From assembly GCF_000024925.1 (NCBI RefSeq), contig NC_013521.1, positions 868,001-932,000 on the forward strand: a stretch of DNA of 64,000 nucleotides. The letters run 5' to 3'. A model generated the notes under the pieces. That model ran no database searches. It was not told where the DNA came from and was given only the letters and a program-made list of their open reading frames with translations. Below, piece by piece: positions 9,177 to 21,669 of this stretch. This DNA is from Sanguibacter keddieii DSM 10542 (GTDB lineage Bacteria > Actinomycetota > Actinomycetes > Actinomycetales > Cellulomonadaceae). Position numbers and translations under genes: made by a program. Within the stretch, counting starts at the first letter, position 1. Each line of letters starts with the position of its first letter.

Positions 9177-9281
9177 GTGATCCTCGTTTCCCCTGGGCAC
9201 ATCTGATTGACGGACGCCGCCAGCGTACCTGACAATTATCAGCAAGCCTCGGAACGATTCGATCAGCGTCGTGGCAGGCTT

Positions 9282-9295
9282 TCGAATCGATTCGA
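9282..9295. promoter_or_regulatory. LacI-type operator between regulator and MFS gene
   Basis: TCGAATCGATTCGA is a perfect 14-bp palindrome with the central CG typical of LacI operators. It sits 19 bases before the proposed MFS start. A related half (CGATTCGAT) occurs at about 9255-9263, which would allow two sites. Confidence 0.6.
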
Positions 9296-9313
9296 CTGCG
9301 AAGGAACAGCACC

Positions 9314-10822
9314 ATCAAGGCCACGACCTCACCCGACCGCGCCCTGCACAACGCGCGCCTCGCCCTCCTCGGGCTCTTCCTCATCCTCGGGGTCAACACC
9401 TCGAGCTGGTTGGCACGCCTGCCGACCATCCGGGAGATGCTCGGCCTCAGCACCACCGACCTCGGCGGCGTCATGCTCGCCGGAGCCGTCGGCTCGCTGG
9501 TGATGGTGACCTTCGCCGGCTCGATCGTCCTGCGCTTCGGCGGCACACCGGTCTACGTGTTCGCCGCGTCGTCGAGCTTCCTCGCCCTCGCCCTCGAGGG
9601 CATCGGCCCAGCGATGGGCCACACGTGGATCCTCGTCGTCGGCATCTTCCTCAACGGCATGAGCATCGCGCTGCTCAACGTGGTGCAGAACGTCGAGACC
9701 GCAGGCGTGGAGCGCCGCATGGGGCGCGCGATCGTCCCGCAGTTCCACGCGGCGTTCTCGATCGGTGCCGTCCTCGGCTCCCTCATCGGCGCGGCCTGCT
9801 CGAGCCTCGACGTCCCCGTCGTCGTCCAGTTCCTCGTGATGACCACGCTCACGCTCGTCTGGCGCCTGCTCTCCGTGCGGCACATCGTCCACGACACCAA
9901 CCTCGACGGCGCCGTCCGGTGGGAGCGCGCGTCGTCGGCCCGCGTCCGCCGTGTGCAGAAGGCCGAGATCCGCGCAGGCGTGATCCAGGCCGCGCCCGGC
10001 ACCACCGGCACGCGTGCCGTCGTGCGGGCCCGCCGCGCGAGCCTCGGCTCCGCGCTGAGCGCCTGGCGCGAGCCGCGCACCCTGTTCATCGGCGTCGTCA
10101 TCCTCGCCGCCTCGCTGTCCGAGGGGTCGGCCAACAACTGGCTGGCCATCAGCGTGGTCGACGGGTTCTCGGCCTCCGAGAGCACCGGCGCCCTGATCTT
10201 CGGTGCCTTCGTCACGGCGATGACCGTCGTCCGCATCTTCGGCACCCGCCTCATCGACCGCTACGGCCGCGTGCTCGTGCTGCGGTGCTCCGGCATCGTG
10301 TCGATGGTCGGCCTGCTGCTCTTCGGCTTCGGCCCGACGCTCACCGTCTCCGCCGTGGGTGTCGTCCTCTGGGGCTTCGGTGCGGCGCTCGCCGTGCCCG
10401 TCGGCATCGCCGCGGCCTCCGACGACCCGATGAAGGCCGCCGCCCGCGTCTCGGTCGTCTCCGCCTTCGCCTCGATGTCCTCCCTCGTCGCTCCGCCCAT
10501 CGTCGGCTTCGCCGCCGAGTCCATCGGTGCGCGCCAGGCGCTCACTGGCATCGTCGTGTTCGTGGTGCTGTCGGTCCTGCTGTCCAAGCACGTCGAGCGC
10601 CTGGTCCCGGAGGACCACACAGGCGCCGCCACCGGCTCGGGCGACGCGACCACCGACGACGAGCGACGTACGGAGAGCGCGACCCTCGGCATGGAGATGG
10701 CGCTCGCCGAGAACATGGTCTCGGACGCGCTCACCGTCGAGGTGTTCGTCGAGGAGGCCGAAGAGGCCGAGCACGCGCACGAGCTCGCCCTCGAGCAGGA
10801 GCAGGAGCGCGCCCGGGGCTGA
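9314..10822 (+). CDS. MFS transporter, probably starting at AUC
   Basis: Twelve-helix major facilitator permease (about 502 residues) with a long acidic C-terminal tail rich in Glu and His/Ala (about residues 435-502). The first helix (ALLGLFLILGVNTSSWLARL) and the sequence PTIREMLGLSTTDLGGVMLAG resemble the FucP/YbjJ-like branch. No ATG or GTG lies in frame before TM1: the in-frame candidates are ATC 9314, CTG 9344 and TTG 9410. TTG 9410 would cut TM1. ATC 9314 has an AAGGAA ribosome-binding site (9301-9306) at the right spacing, so it is chosen here. The gene is divergent from a LacI regulator with an operator between. The substrate is unknown. Confidence 0.85.
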   Translation: MKATTSPDRALHNARLALLGLFLILGVNTSSWLARLPTIREMLGLSTTDLGGVMLAGAVGSLVMVTFAGSIVLRFGGTPVYVFAASSSFLALALEGIGPAMGHTWILVVGIFLNGMSIALLNVVQNVETAGVERRMGRAIVPQFHAAFSIGAVLGSLIGAACSSLDVPVVVQFLVMTTLTLVWRLLSVRHIVHDTNLDGAVRWERASSARVRRVQKAEIRAGVIQAAPGTTGTRAVVRARRASLGSALSAWREPRTLFIGVVILAASLSEGSANNWLAISVVDGFSASESTGALIFGAFVTAMTVVRIFGTRLIDRYGRVLVLRCSGIVSMVGLLLFGFGPTLTVSAVGVVLWGFGAALAVPVGIAAASDDPMKAAARVSVVSAFASMSSLVAPPIVGFAAESIGARQALTGIVVFVVLSVLLSKHVERLVPEDHTGAATGSGDATTDDERRTESATLGMEMALAENMVSDALTVEVFVEEAEEAEHAHELALEQEQERARG

Positions 10823-10870
10823 CGCACGGCCCGGGTCACGTGCACGCCCGTCCTGCGCCAGATCCTCACA

Positions 10871-10888
10871 GCCACGGCCAGCCGTGGC
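10871..10888 (+). terminator. Short inverted repeat after the MFS gene
   Basis: GCCACGG (10871-10877) and CCGTGGC (10882-10888) pair around CCAG. It may be a weak terminator, or a site overlapping the murB promoter. Confidence 0.35.
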
Positions 10889-10902
10889 GCGTCGCCGAGT
10901 CC

Positions 10903-10917
10903 TAGACTGGGCCGGTG
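10903..10917 (+). promoter_or_regulatory. murB promoter with leaderless start
   Basis: TAGACT (10903-10908) is followed by six bases and then GTG at 10915. This TANNNT-N6-RTG arrangement puts the transcription start on the start codon, and no ribosome-binding site is present. Confidence 0.6.
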
Positions 10918-12105
10918 ACCGAGGACCTGAGAACGCTCGCCGAGCCCACCTTCGCCGACCTCACGACGCTGCGCGTCGGCGGGGACATGGACACCCTGGT
11001 GCGCACCAGCACCGAGGCCGAGCTCATCGACGCGGTCCGCGCGGCCGACGACGCCGGTGAGCCCGTGCTGATCCTCGGCGGGGGCTCCAACCTGCTCGTC
11101 GCCGACGAGGGCTTCGCGGGTGTGGTCATCCAGGACCAGCGCTCCGGCCTGCGGGTCGAGAGCGCGGACTCCTGCGGCGGCGCGAACCTCACGGCGCCCG
11201 CCGGGCACAGCATGGACGCCCTGGTCGCCGAGGCCGTCGAGCGCGAGTGGGTGGGCATCGAGTCGCTCTCCGGGATCCCCGGCACGGTCGGCGCGGCCCC
11301 GGTCCAGAACATCGGGGCCTACGGCCAGGAGCTCTCGGGGTCGGTCGCCAACGTCCGCGTCTGGGACCGGGGGCAGAGCCGCGTGCGCACCCTCTCGCTG
11401 GTCGACCTCGACTTCGGGTACCGCACGTCGATGCTCAAGCGCTCGACCCAGATGCCGCACTCGCGCGGCGGTGAGCCGGGCGACGTCGACCCCCGCGCCC
11501 CCTGGTACCCGAGCCCGCGGTACGTGGTGCTCGACGTGAGCTTCCAGCTGCGCCTGGGCTCGCTCTCCGCCCCGGTCGTCTACCCCGAGCTCGCACGCCG
11601 CCTCGGCGTCGACGAGGGCGCGCGCGCCGACACCTCCGAGGTGCGCGAGGCCGTCCTGGCGCTGCGCGGCAGCAAGGGCATGCTCCTCGACTCCGGGGAC
11701 GGCGCCCCCGACCACGACCGCTGGAGCGCCGGGTCCTTCTTCACCAACCCGATCATCCCGGCCGACCTCGTCGCCGACCTCCCCGAGGGCATCCCGGTCT
11801 TCCCGGTCCGCACCGCCACCCCGACGACCACGACGGGGCCCGCGCTGGGCACCGTCGACCCGAGCGTGGTCAAGGTCTCGGCCGCGTGGCTCATCGAGCA
11901 GGCCGGCTTCGGCAAGGGCTTCGGGGTCAACGGTCCCGACAGCGCGGCGACGGTCTCGACCAAGCACACGCTGGCGCTGACCAACCGCGGTCACGCGACC
12001 GCGGACGACGTGGTCCGCCTGGCACGCGAGGTGCGCGCGGGGGTCGACGCGGCCTTCGGCATCGAGCTCGTCCCCGAGCCGGTGCTGGTGGGCGTCGCGC
12101 TCTGA
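10915..12105 (+). CDS. murB: UDP-N-acetylenolpyruvoylglucosamine reductase
   Basis: Cytosolic FAD enzyme that reduces UDP-GlcNAc-enolpyruvate with NADPH to UDP-MurNAc, the second committed step of peptidoglycan synthesis. The 396-residue protein has the FAD-binding PCMH-type N-terminus (TLRVGGDMDTLV, then GGGSNLLVADEGF) and the MurB C-terminal domain, including the SIPGTVGAAP-like segment (SGIPGTVGAAPVQNIGAYG) and the AWLIEQAGFGKG motif near the C-terminus. GTG 10915 is the family-consistent start and appears leaderless. The protein is longer than E. coli MurB because of insertions common in actinobacteria. Confidence 0.96.
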   Translation: MTEDLRTLAEPTFADLTTLRVGGDMDTLVRTSTEAELIDAVRAADDAGEPVLILGGGSNLLVADEGFAGVVIQDQRSGLRVESADSCGGANLTAPAGHSMDALVAEAVEREWVGIESLSGIPGTVGAAPVQNIGAYGQELSGSVANVRVWDRGQSRVRTLSLVDLDFGYRTSMLKRSTQMPHSRGGEPGDVDPRAPWYPSPRYVVLDVSFQLRLGSLSAPVVYPELARRLGVDEGARADTSEVREAVLALRGSKGMLLDSGDGAPDHDRWSAGSFFTNPIIPADLVADLPEGIPVFPVRTATPTTTTGPALGTVDPSVVKVSAAWLIEQAGFGKGFGVNGPDSAATVSTKHTLALTNRGHATADDVVRLAREVRAGVDAAFGIELVPEPVLVGVAL

Positions 12106-12269
12106 GCCAGCCGCTCTGAGCCACCAGCGCGCGGTCCGGCGCCGGGCTCTCCGACGGTGGTGCGTGCCCCTGGTCAGGGCGTCCACCGGGTTGCTGGCCC
12201 CTCGGTGCTGTGCGAGGGTCGTCGTTCCGCGCCCTCAGGGCACCCGTCACGATCAACGGAGACCGCTCG

Positions 12270-13655
12270 ATGGACGACTGGACACAACCCCTGGGGACCA
12301 CCCCGCTCCTGCTCATCGCCGCTGCGGCCATCCTCGTGGTGCTGGTCCTCATCATCCGGTTCAAGGTCCACGCCTTCCTCACCCTCGTGGTGGTGTCGCT
12401 CCTCACAGCGTTCGCGACGGGCCTCCCGCTCGAGGACCTCCTCACGGTGCTCACCGAGGACGGCTTCGGCAAGACCCTCGCGAACGTCGCCCTGCTCATC
12501 GGCCTCGGGGCGATGCTCGGCAAGCTCGTCGAGCACAGCGGCGGGGCCAAGTCGCTCGCCGACGGCCTCGTCCGGGTGTTCGGCGAGAAGCGCGCCGTGC
12601 TGGCGCTGGGCCTCGCGTCGCTCGCGATGGGCTTCCCGATGTTCTTCGACGCCGGGCTCATCGTCATGCTCCCGGTGATCTTCGCGGTCGCCCGCCGCCT
12701 CGGCGGCAACGTCCTCGCGTACGGCATCCCTGCCGCCGCGGCCTTCTCCGTGATGCACGTGTTCGTCCCGCCGCACCCCGGACCGGTCAGCGCGAGCGAG
12801 CTCTACGGCGCGAACCTCGGGCTCGTCCTGCTCCTCGGGCTCCTCCTCGTGGCTCCCGTCTGGTACGTCTCCGGTTACCTGTGGGGTGGCTACGTCGGCA
12901 GGAAGTACAACCTGCCCGTGCCCGACTTCTTCGGAGCCGACGTCACGGACGGCGACGACGTCACCGTCCCGCCGAAGCCGAGCACCGTCATCGCCGTGCT
13001 CCTGCTGCCGCTCGTCCTCATCTTCATGAACACCGGCCTGAGCTCCCTCGCCTCCGTCGGTGCGGTCGACGCCGAGGCCACCTGGGTCCAGGTCCTCGTG
13101 ATCATCGGTTCCGCCCCGGTCGCCCTGCTCATCTCGGTGCTCGTCGCGACCTTCGTGCTCGGCACCCGCCGTGGCGAGAGCGGCTCGGCCGTCGAGCGGG
13201 TCCTCGACTCGTCCCTCGGCCCCGTCTGCTCGGTCATCCTCATCACCGGTGCCGGTGGCATGTTCGGTGCCGTGCTGCGTGCCTCCGGGATCGGCGACGC
13301 GCTCTCCGACTCGCTGGCCTCGATCGGCCTGCCCGTCATCGTGGCCGCGTACCTCGTCGCCGTGGTGCTGCGCGTCGCCCAGGGCTCGGCGACCGTCGCC
13401 CTGGTGACCACCGCCGGGCTCATGGCACCGGCGGTCGTCGCGGGGGACTTCAGCGGGATGCAGATCGCGGCGATCACCATCGCCACGGCCGCGGGCTCGA
13501 CCTTCGCCAGCCACGTCAACGACTCCGGTTTCTGGCTCGTCGGACGCCTCATGGGGATGGACGTCAAGACCACCCTCAAGACGTGGACGGTGCAGCAGTC
13601 GATCCAGTCCGTCATCGCCTTCGCGCTCGCTGCCGCAGTATTCTCGGTCGTGTGA
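12270..13655 (+). CDS. gntP: GntP-family gluconate:H+ symporter
   Basis: Integral membrane permease of the GntP family (461 residues, 12-14 hydrophobic segments) expected to import gluconate or a related sugar acid with protons. Family segments are GFGKTLANVALLIGLGAMLGKL near 70, GFPMFFDAGLIVMLP near 125 and VFVPPHPGP near 165. ATG 12270 has a GGAG site; the upstream in-frame start at 12210 adds an unrelated tail. The stop overlaps the next start by four bases (GTGA), so a sugar-acid kinase follows in the same operon. Confidence 0.93.
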   Translation: MDDWTQPLGTTPLLLIAAAAILVVLVLIIRFKVHAFLTLVVVSLLTAFATGLPLEDLLTVLTEDGFGKTLANVALLIGLGAMLGKLVEHSGGAKSLADGLVRVFGEKRAVLALGLASLAMGFPMFFDAGLIVMLPVIFAVARRLGGNVLAYGIPAAAAFSVMHVFVPPHPGPVSASELYGANLGLVLLLGLLLVAPVWYVSGYLWGGYVGRKYNLPVPDFFGADVTDGDDVTVPPKPSTVIAVLLLPLVLIFMNTGLSSLASVGAVDAEATWVQVLVIIGSAPVALLISVLVATFVLGTRRGESGSAVERVLDSSLGPVCSVILITGAGGMFGAVLRASGIGDALSDSLASIGLPVIVAAYLVAVVLRVAQGSATVALVTTAGLMAPAVVAGDFSGMQIAAITIATAAGSTFASHVNDSGFWLVGRLMGMDVKTTLKTWTVQQSIQSVIAFALAAAVFSVV

Positions 13656-15232
13656 GCCGCGACGACATGACGCCGACCAGCAGCCAGGACCCCGCCCAGC
13701 CGGCCACGTCTCACGACCAGGTGGTCGTCGGTGTCGACATCGGCACCACGGGGACCAAGGCCGTCGCCTACGACGCCACCGGGCTGGCGCTCGCCCACGC
13801 GACCGTCACCTACCCTCTCGACAGCCCGCACCCCGGCTACGCCGAGCAGGACCCCGAGGTGATCCTCGAGGCCGTCCGCCAGACGGTGCGCGACGTCGTC
13901 GCCGAGCTGCGCGAGACCGACGGCCGCGAGGTCGTCGGCCTGGCCTTTAGCTCGGCCATGCACTCGCTCATCGGGCTCGACGCCGAGCAGCAGCCGATCA
14001 CCCCGTCGACCACCTGGGCCGACACCCGGGCCGACGCGCAGGCCGAGCGCCTGCGCGCGACCCCTGAGGGGCTCGAGCTGCACCGCCGGACGGGGACCCC
14101 CGTCCACCCCATGTCGCCGCTCGTGCGCCTCGTGTGGTTCCGCGAGGAGGAGCCCGCGACGCACGCCGCCGTCGACCGCTGGTGCGGGATCAAGGAGTAC
14201 GTCCTGCTGCGCCTGAGCGGCGAGCTGGTCATGGACCTGTCGATCGCGTCCTGCTCCGGGCTGCTCGACATCCACCAGGAGCGCTGGGACGACGAGGCTC
14301 TGACACTGGCCGGCATCACCGCCGCGCAGCTGCCCACGGTGGTCCCGACCACCCACGTGCTCCCCCTGCTGGACGACGAGGCCCACGGGATGGGCCTGAC
14401 CGCAGGCACCGCTCTGGTGGTCGGCGCCGGCGACGGCCCGCTCGCCAACCTCGGTGTCGGTGCGGTGCGCCCCGGGATGGTCGCCTGCTCCCTCGGCACC
14501 TCCGGTGCGCTGCGCGTCGTCGTCGACAAGCCCGTGGTCGACCCGTCGGGGAGGGTGTTCTGCTACGCCCTCGCCCCGGGCCTGTGGGTGGTGGGCGGTG
14601 CGATCAACAACGGCGGCATCGTCATGCGCTGGGCCCTCGACGCCCTGGCGCCCGACCTCGGCGAGGACGGCGAGGAAGCACTGCTGGCCCTCGCCGCGAC
14701 GGCTCCCGTGGGCTCCGGCGGGCTGCTCATGCTGCCCTACCTGCTCAGCGAGCGCGCCCCGCGGTGGTCCTCGCTCCCACAGGGCGTGTACGTCGGGCTC
14801 AACCGCACGCACAGCCGCGAGCACATGGTCCGCGCCACCATCGAGGGCGTCTGCCAGCAGCTGTCCCTCGTCCTCGACTCCATGCGCGACGCGGGGCTCG
14901 AGATCACCACGATCCGGGCGACCGGGGGAGTGGTCCGCAGCCCGCTGTGGCGCCAGGTGCTCGCCGACACCCTCGACTCCCCGATCGACCTCACCGAGGG
15001 CCAGGAGGGCTCGAGCTTCGGCGCCGCGATCCTCGGCATGGCGGCCCTCGGGCTGGTGGACTCCATCGAGCAGGCCGGGGCGTCCTCCACCGTCGTCGAG
15101 ACCGTCGAGCCCGACCCCGCGTCGGCGGCGGTGTACGCACGGCTGCGCCCGGTGTTCGCCGGGCTCTACGACGCACTCGTCCCGACCTTCGAGGCGCTGC
15201 GCGAGATCGCTCCCGAGCTGCCGACGGAGTAG
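13652..15232 (+). CDS. FGGY-family carbohydrate kinase, gluconokinase-like
   Basis: ATP-dependent sugar kinase (526 residues). The N-terminal FGGY domain opens with VVVGVDIGTTGTKAVAYD; the C-terminal domain carries GGVVRSPLWRQVLADTL and ends the fold. Because it is coupled to GntP, gluconate 6-phosphorylation is the best guess, feeding the pentose phosphate pathway; a xylulokinase-like substrate cannot be excluded. The start used is GTG 13652, overlapping the gntP stop by four bases; ATG 13667 is an alternative. A TATTCT box seven bases before GTG 13652 could also allow separate leaderless transcription. Confidence 0.9.
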   Translation: MSRDDMTPTSSQDPAQPATSHDQVVVGVDIGTTGTKAVAYDATGLALAHATVTYPLDSPHPGYAEQDPEVILEAVRQTVRDVVAELRETDGREVVGLAFSSAMHSLIGLDAEQQPITPSTTWADTRADAQAERLRATPEGLELHRRTGTPVHPMSPLVRLVWFREEEPATHAAVDRWCGIKEYVLLRLSGELVMDLSIASCSGLLDIHQERWDDEALTLAGITAAQLPTVVPTTHVLPLLDDEAHGMGLTAGTALVVGAGDGPLANLGVGAVRPGMVACSLGTSGALRVVVDKPVVDPSGRVFCYALAPGLWVVGGAINNGGIVMRWALDALAPDLGEDGEEALLALAATAPVGSGGLLMLPYLLSERAPRWSSLPQGVYVGLNRTHSREHMVRATIEGVCQQLSLVLDSMRDAGLEITTIRATGGVVRSPLWRQVLADTLDSPIDLTEGQEGSSFGAAILGMAALGLVDSIEQAGASSTVVETVEPDPASAAVYARLRPVFAGLYDALVPTFEALREIAPELPTE

Positions 15233-15269
15233 CAGCACCGTGCGGGGCTGACGAGACGAGGGGAAGTCG

Positions 15270-16055
15270 ATGGACGAGCAGCAAGTCGTACGGCTGGTGC
15301 GTGCCGCGGCGGCAGCCTTCGGGGTCGACCCGGCACGCCTCGAGAGGCTCGGGGGAGCCACCGGCCAGGTGCTCGCGGTCGACGACGTGGTCCTGCGCGT
15401 CGGGTACCCCGGGGTGCTCGATCACGAGCAGGTCGCGTCGAAGGCCGCCGGGCACGTGGTGCCGGTCCCCGCGACGCTCGACCGGTACGACGACCCGGCG
15501 GGCGACGGTGCGGTCGTGCTGCTCCGTCGCGCTGCCGGGACGGACGCCGGCGCCCTCGAGGGGATGTCGCCCGAGCGGGCCCGACGCCGCGGCGTCGCGT
15601 GCGGCCGGGTGCAGGTGGCCCTCGGGCAGGTGCCCGCACCCGCAGGCTTCCCGACAGTGCGCGACGCCGGCCCGGCCGCGGAGCGCATGCTCTTGCACCT
15701 CGACCTGCACCCGCTCAACATCCTGCTCGACGACGACGACCAGGTGACGGCCGTCGTCGACTGGACGAACGCCGCCGCAGGTCCTGCGACCTTCGACCTG
15801 GCACGGACGGCCAGCGTGCTCACCCTCGACCCGCACCTCGTACCGCTCCTCGGGCACCCGGTCTGGGACGCCTTCCTCGGAGGGTGGACCGAGGCAGCGG
15901 GGCTCGACGCCCTGCCGCCGGAAGCCACCGCGTGGGCGTGCCGGTACATGCTCGAGGACCTCGGGGGGCGGTACCCGGAGGCGGGGCTGGCGCACGTCCG
16001 GGCAGCGCTCGACGACGCGGTGACCCAGGGAGCCGGCGAGACCCCGGTGCGGTGA
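15270..16055 (+). CDS. Aminoglycoside phosphotransferase-family kinase
   Basis: Protein-kinase-like small-molecule kinase of the APH/choline-kinase family, 261 residues. The catalytic loop HLDLHPLNILL (Brenner motif HxDxxxxN) and the metal-binding AVVDWTNAA are visible, and the N-terminus has a shortened N-lobe with LGGATGQVLAVDDVVLRVG. The substrate is unknown; there is no reason to call it a resistance gene. ATG 15270 has a GAGGGGAAG site. It follows the sugar kinase by 37 bases on the same strand. Confidence 0.8.
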   Translation: MDEQQVVRLVRAAAAAFGVDPARLERLGGATGQVLAVDDVVLRVGYPGVLDHEQVASKAAGHVVPVPATLDRYDDPAGDGAVVLLRRAAGTDAGALEGMSPERARRRGVACGRVQVALGQVPAPAGFPTVRDAGPAAERMLLHLDLHPLNILLDDDDQVTAVVDWTNAAAGPATFDLARTASVLTLDPHLVPLLGHPVWDAFLGGWTEAAGLDALPPEATAWACRYMLEDLGGRYPEAGLAHVRAALDDAVTQGAGETPVR

Positions 16056-16136
16056 GCAGGACCGGGACTCTGGCCTCACCGAGCCCTCGCACGGTAGGTT
16101 CGGCCTTCACCCGGTGCCACCGACGGAAGGCAGGCG

Positions 16137-16838
16137 ATGTCGCAGGAGCGCGATCCGATCGACCACCTGCCCGACGACGGTGAGCACACCGCGGACGCGC
16201 GACGCCGTCAGACGCAGGTCATCGTCGCCCTCCTCTCGGTGCTGCTCGTGGTGGGGGCCGTCGTCATGGTGGTGCTGCTCTCCGGGCAGCGCGGCACCGA
16301 TCCGGACGTCGAGCCCAGCGCGACCGCCACGACCACCACCGCGGAGCCGACCGACGACGCGACAGACGACACCGCGGACGACGGTCTCGAGGAGGCGCTC
16401 GCCGACCTCGACACGGCGCTCGCCACCCTCACGACCGCGGTCACCACCGCCGAAGACGTCCTCGCGGTCACCGAGGGGGAGGTCGTGGACGAGTCGACGC
16501 GCGACGCGCTCGTCGGCGCGCTGACCACGGCGAGGACTACCCGCGACGCCGAGGTCGACCGCACCCGCCGCGACGCCGTCGTGGGCGCCGCCACCCGCGC
16601 CCGTGCGTCGACCGCCAACCTCCAGCACGCGGCGGGGCTCGCGGCCGACTCCCACGAGGAGTGGCTGGCCGCGCAGGCCCCTGCACCCAGCCCGACCACC
16701 GAGCCAGCCCCGCTCGACCCGGTGCCCGCCGACCCGCAGCCGCTGCCGCCGGAGGCGGAGCTGCCCGCCCCGCCCATCCCCGAGCGGACGCCGCGACCGG
16801 GACCTGCACCGATCCCCGTCCCGGGCGACGGGCGCTGA
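16137..16838 (+). CDS. Single-pass membrane protein with proline-rich tail, unknown
   Basis: Not recognised as a named family. The 233-residue product has a 25-residue charged cytosolic N-terminus, one transmembrane helix at about residues 27-50 (VIVALLSVLLVVGAVVMVVLL), a Thr/Asp-rich linker, an Ala/Thr-rich region likely to be helical (about 80-165), and a C-terminal proline-rich tail (about 180-233). The tail is predicted to be outside the membrane. ATG 16137 has a GGAAGG site. Its TGA overlaps the next ATG by one base (TGATG), so the downstream DUF2332 gene is probably translationally coupled. Confidence 0.7.
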   Translation: MSQERDPIDHLPDDGEHTADARRRQTQVIVALLSVLLVVGAVVMVVLLSGQRGTDPDVEPSATATTTTAEPTDDATDDTADDGLEEALADLDTALATLTTAVTTAEDVLAVTEGEVVDESTRDALVGALTTARTTRDAEVDRTRRDAVVGAATRARASTANLQHAAGLAADSHEEWLAAQAPAPSPTTEPAPLDPVPADPQPLPPEAELPAPPIPERTPRPGPAPIPVPGDGR

Positions 16839-17806
16839 TGGGGACGGCCGAGGTCTACCGGACCTTCGGAGAGGTCTCCGCGCGCGGGACGTCCCCGGTG
16901 TACGAGGACTGGGCCGTCGGGCTCAGCGAGGACGCCGAGGTGCTCGGGCTCGTGGACACCCTGCCGCGGTCGCGTCGCCAGCCGAACCTCGTCTTCGGGT
17001 GTGCCCGGCTGCTCGGGGTGCCTGTCGAGGCGTGGTCGCAGGTCCGCGACTGGTTCGTGGCGCACTGGGACCTCGTGGCGAGCGAGGCGCTGACCCGCAC
17101 CACCCAGACCAACGAGGCCGGCCGCTGCGCGACCCTCCTGCCCGTCCTGGCGGGCGTCGACGGACCGGTCGCGCTCCTCGAGGTCGGGGCCTCCGCAGGG
17201 CTCTGCCTCTACCCGGACCGCTACTCCTACCGCTACGTCGACGGTGCGGACGAGGTGCGGGTCGACCCTGTGGACGGCCCGAGCGCCGTCGAGCTCACGT
17301 GCCGCGTCGACGACCTCGCACGCGTCCCGCGACGCCTGCCCGACGTCGTGTGGCGGGCGGGCATCGACCTCCACCCGCTCGACATCACCGACCCCGACGA
17401 CGCCGCGTGGCTCGACGCGCTCGTCTGGCCCGAGCACGACGACCGCCGAGCACGCCTCGCCGCAGCCGTCTCGGTGGTCGCCGCCGAGCCGCCGCTGCTC
17501 GTCGCCGGAGACCTGCTCGACGCGCTGCCAGGCCTCGTCGCCCAGGCCCCTGCCGGCGCGACGCTCGTGGTGCAGCACTCCGCCGTGCTGACCTACGTCG
17601 ACCTCGCGGTGCGCGAGAGGTTCGCCACCCGGGTGCGCGAGCTGGGCGCGGTGTGGCTGAGCAACGAGGGGGTCGGGGTGCTGCCCCAGGTCGCCGAGAC
17701 GCTCCCGCCCGGGACAGACGTCGGCGGGCGGTTCGTCGTCGCGCAGGACGGGGTGGCCGTCGCGCTCGCGGAGCAGCACGGGCGCGGGTTCGCTCGGCTG
17801 CGGTGA
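16838..17806 (+). CDS. DUF2332 family protein
   Basis: Cytosolic protein of 322 residues that matches the actinobacterial DUF2332 family, whose function is unknown. Visible family blocks are SPVYEDWAVGL near residue 22, QPNLVFGCARLLG near 50, RCATLLPVLAG near 92, LLEVGASAGLCLYPDRY near 110 (a methyltransferase-like glycine-rich loop) and RAGIDLHPLDI near 170. The N-terminus begins at the ATG overlapping the preceding stop. Methyltransferase-like activity is only suggested by the glycine-rich loop. Confidence 0.8.
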   Translation: MGTAEVYRTFGEVSARGTSPVYEDWAVGLSEDAEVLGLVDTLPRSRRQPNLVFGCARLLGVPVEAWSQVRDWFVAHWDLVASEALTRTTQTNEAGRCATLLPVLAGVDGPVALLEVGASAGLCLYPDRYSYRYVDGADEVRVDPVDGPSAVELTCRVDDLARVPRRLPDVVWRAGIDLHPLDITDPDDAAWLDALVWPEHDDRRARLAAAVSVVAAEPPLLVAGDLLDALPGLVAQAPAGATLVVQHSAVLTYVDLAVRERFATRVRELGAVWLSNEGVGVLPQVAETLPPGTDVGGRFVVAQDGVAVALAEQHGRGFARLR

Positions 17807-17852
17807 CTGCGCGGTCCAGGTCTCCTCGTCCACGTCCTGCGCTGGCCTCGCG

Positions 17853-17910
17853 TTGTCAGCGGTGCGTCGTACGCTAGAAGCACGTAGCCCGGGTCATTCG
17901 TGACTCGGGC
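17853..17910 (+). promoter_or_regulatory. mfd promoter and 5' leader hairpin with TTCG tetraloop
   Basis: TTGTCA (17853-17858), a 16-base spacer and TAGAAG (17875-17880) form a candidate promoter. The leader would begin with GCCCGGGTCA (17887-17896) and TGACTCGGGC (17901-17910) around TTCG, a 10-bp stem with one G-U pair capped by a stable UUCG loop. It lies 110 bases before the mfd ATG. Confidence 0.45.
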
Positions 17911-18020
17911 CTGTTCGCGTTGCCGCGCCCGGCTCACTCCGGGTGCGCGCGAGCGTCTGCGGCACTGTCGTCGGCGCCGCGGGCTCTGTCGCACGGCTCC
18001 TGGTCACTGGTGAAGGACAC

Positions 18021-21659
<3,639 letters not shown>

Positions 21660-21669
21660 GGGGCGCTCC

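Noticed and set aside
12890-15361. Antisense open frame of about 820 codons over gntP and the sugar kinase
   Set aside because: Same shadow effect; both sense-strand genes are well recognised.
15270-16055. Calling the phosphotransferase an aminoglycoside resistance enzyme
   Set aside because: Only the kinase fold and catalytic loop are visible; the family has many other substrates.
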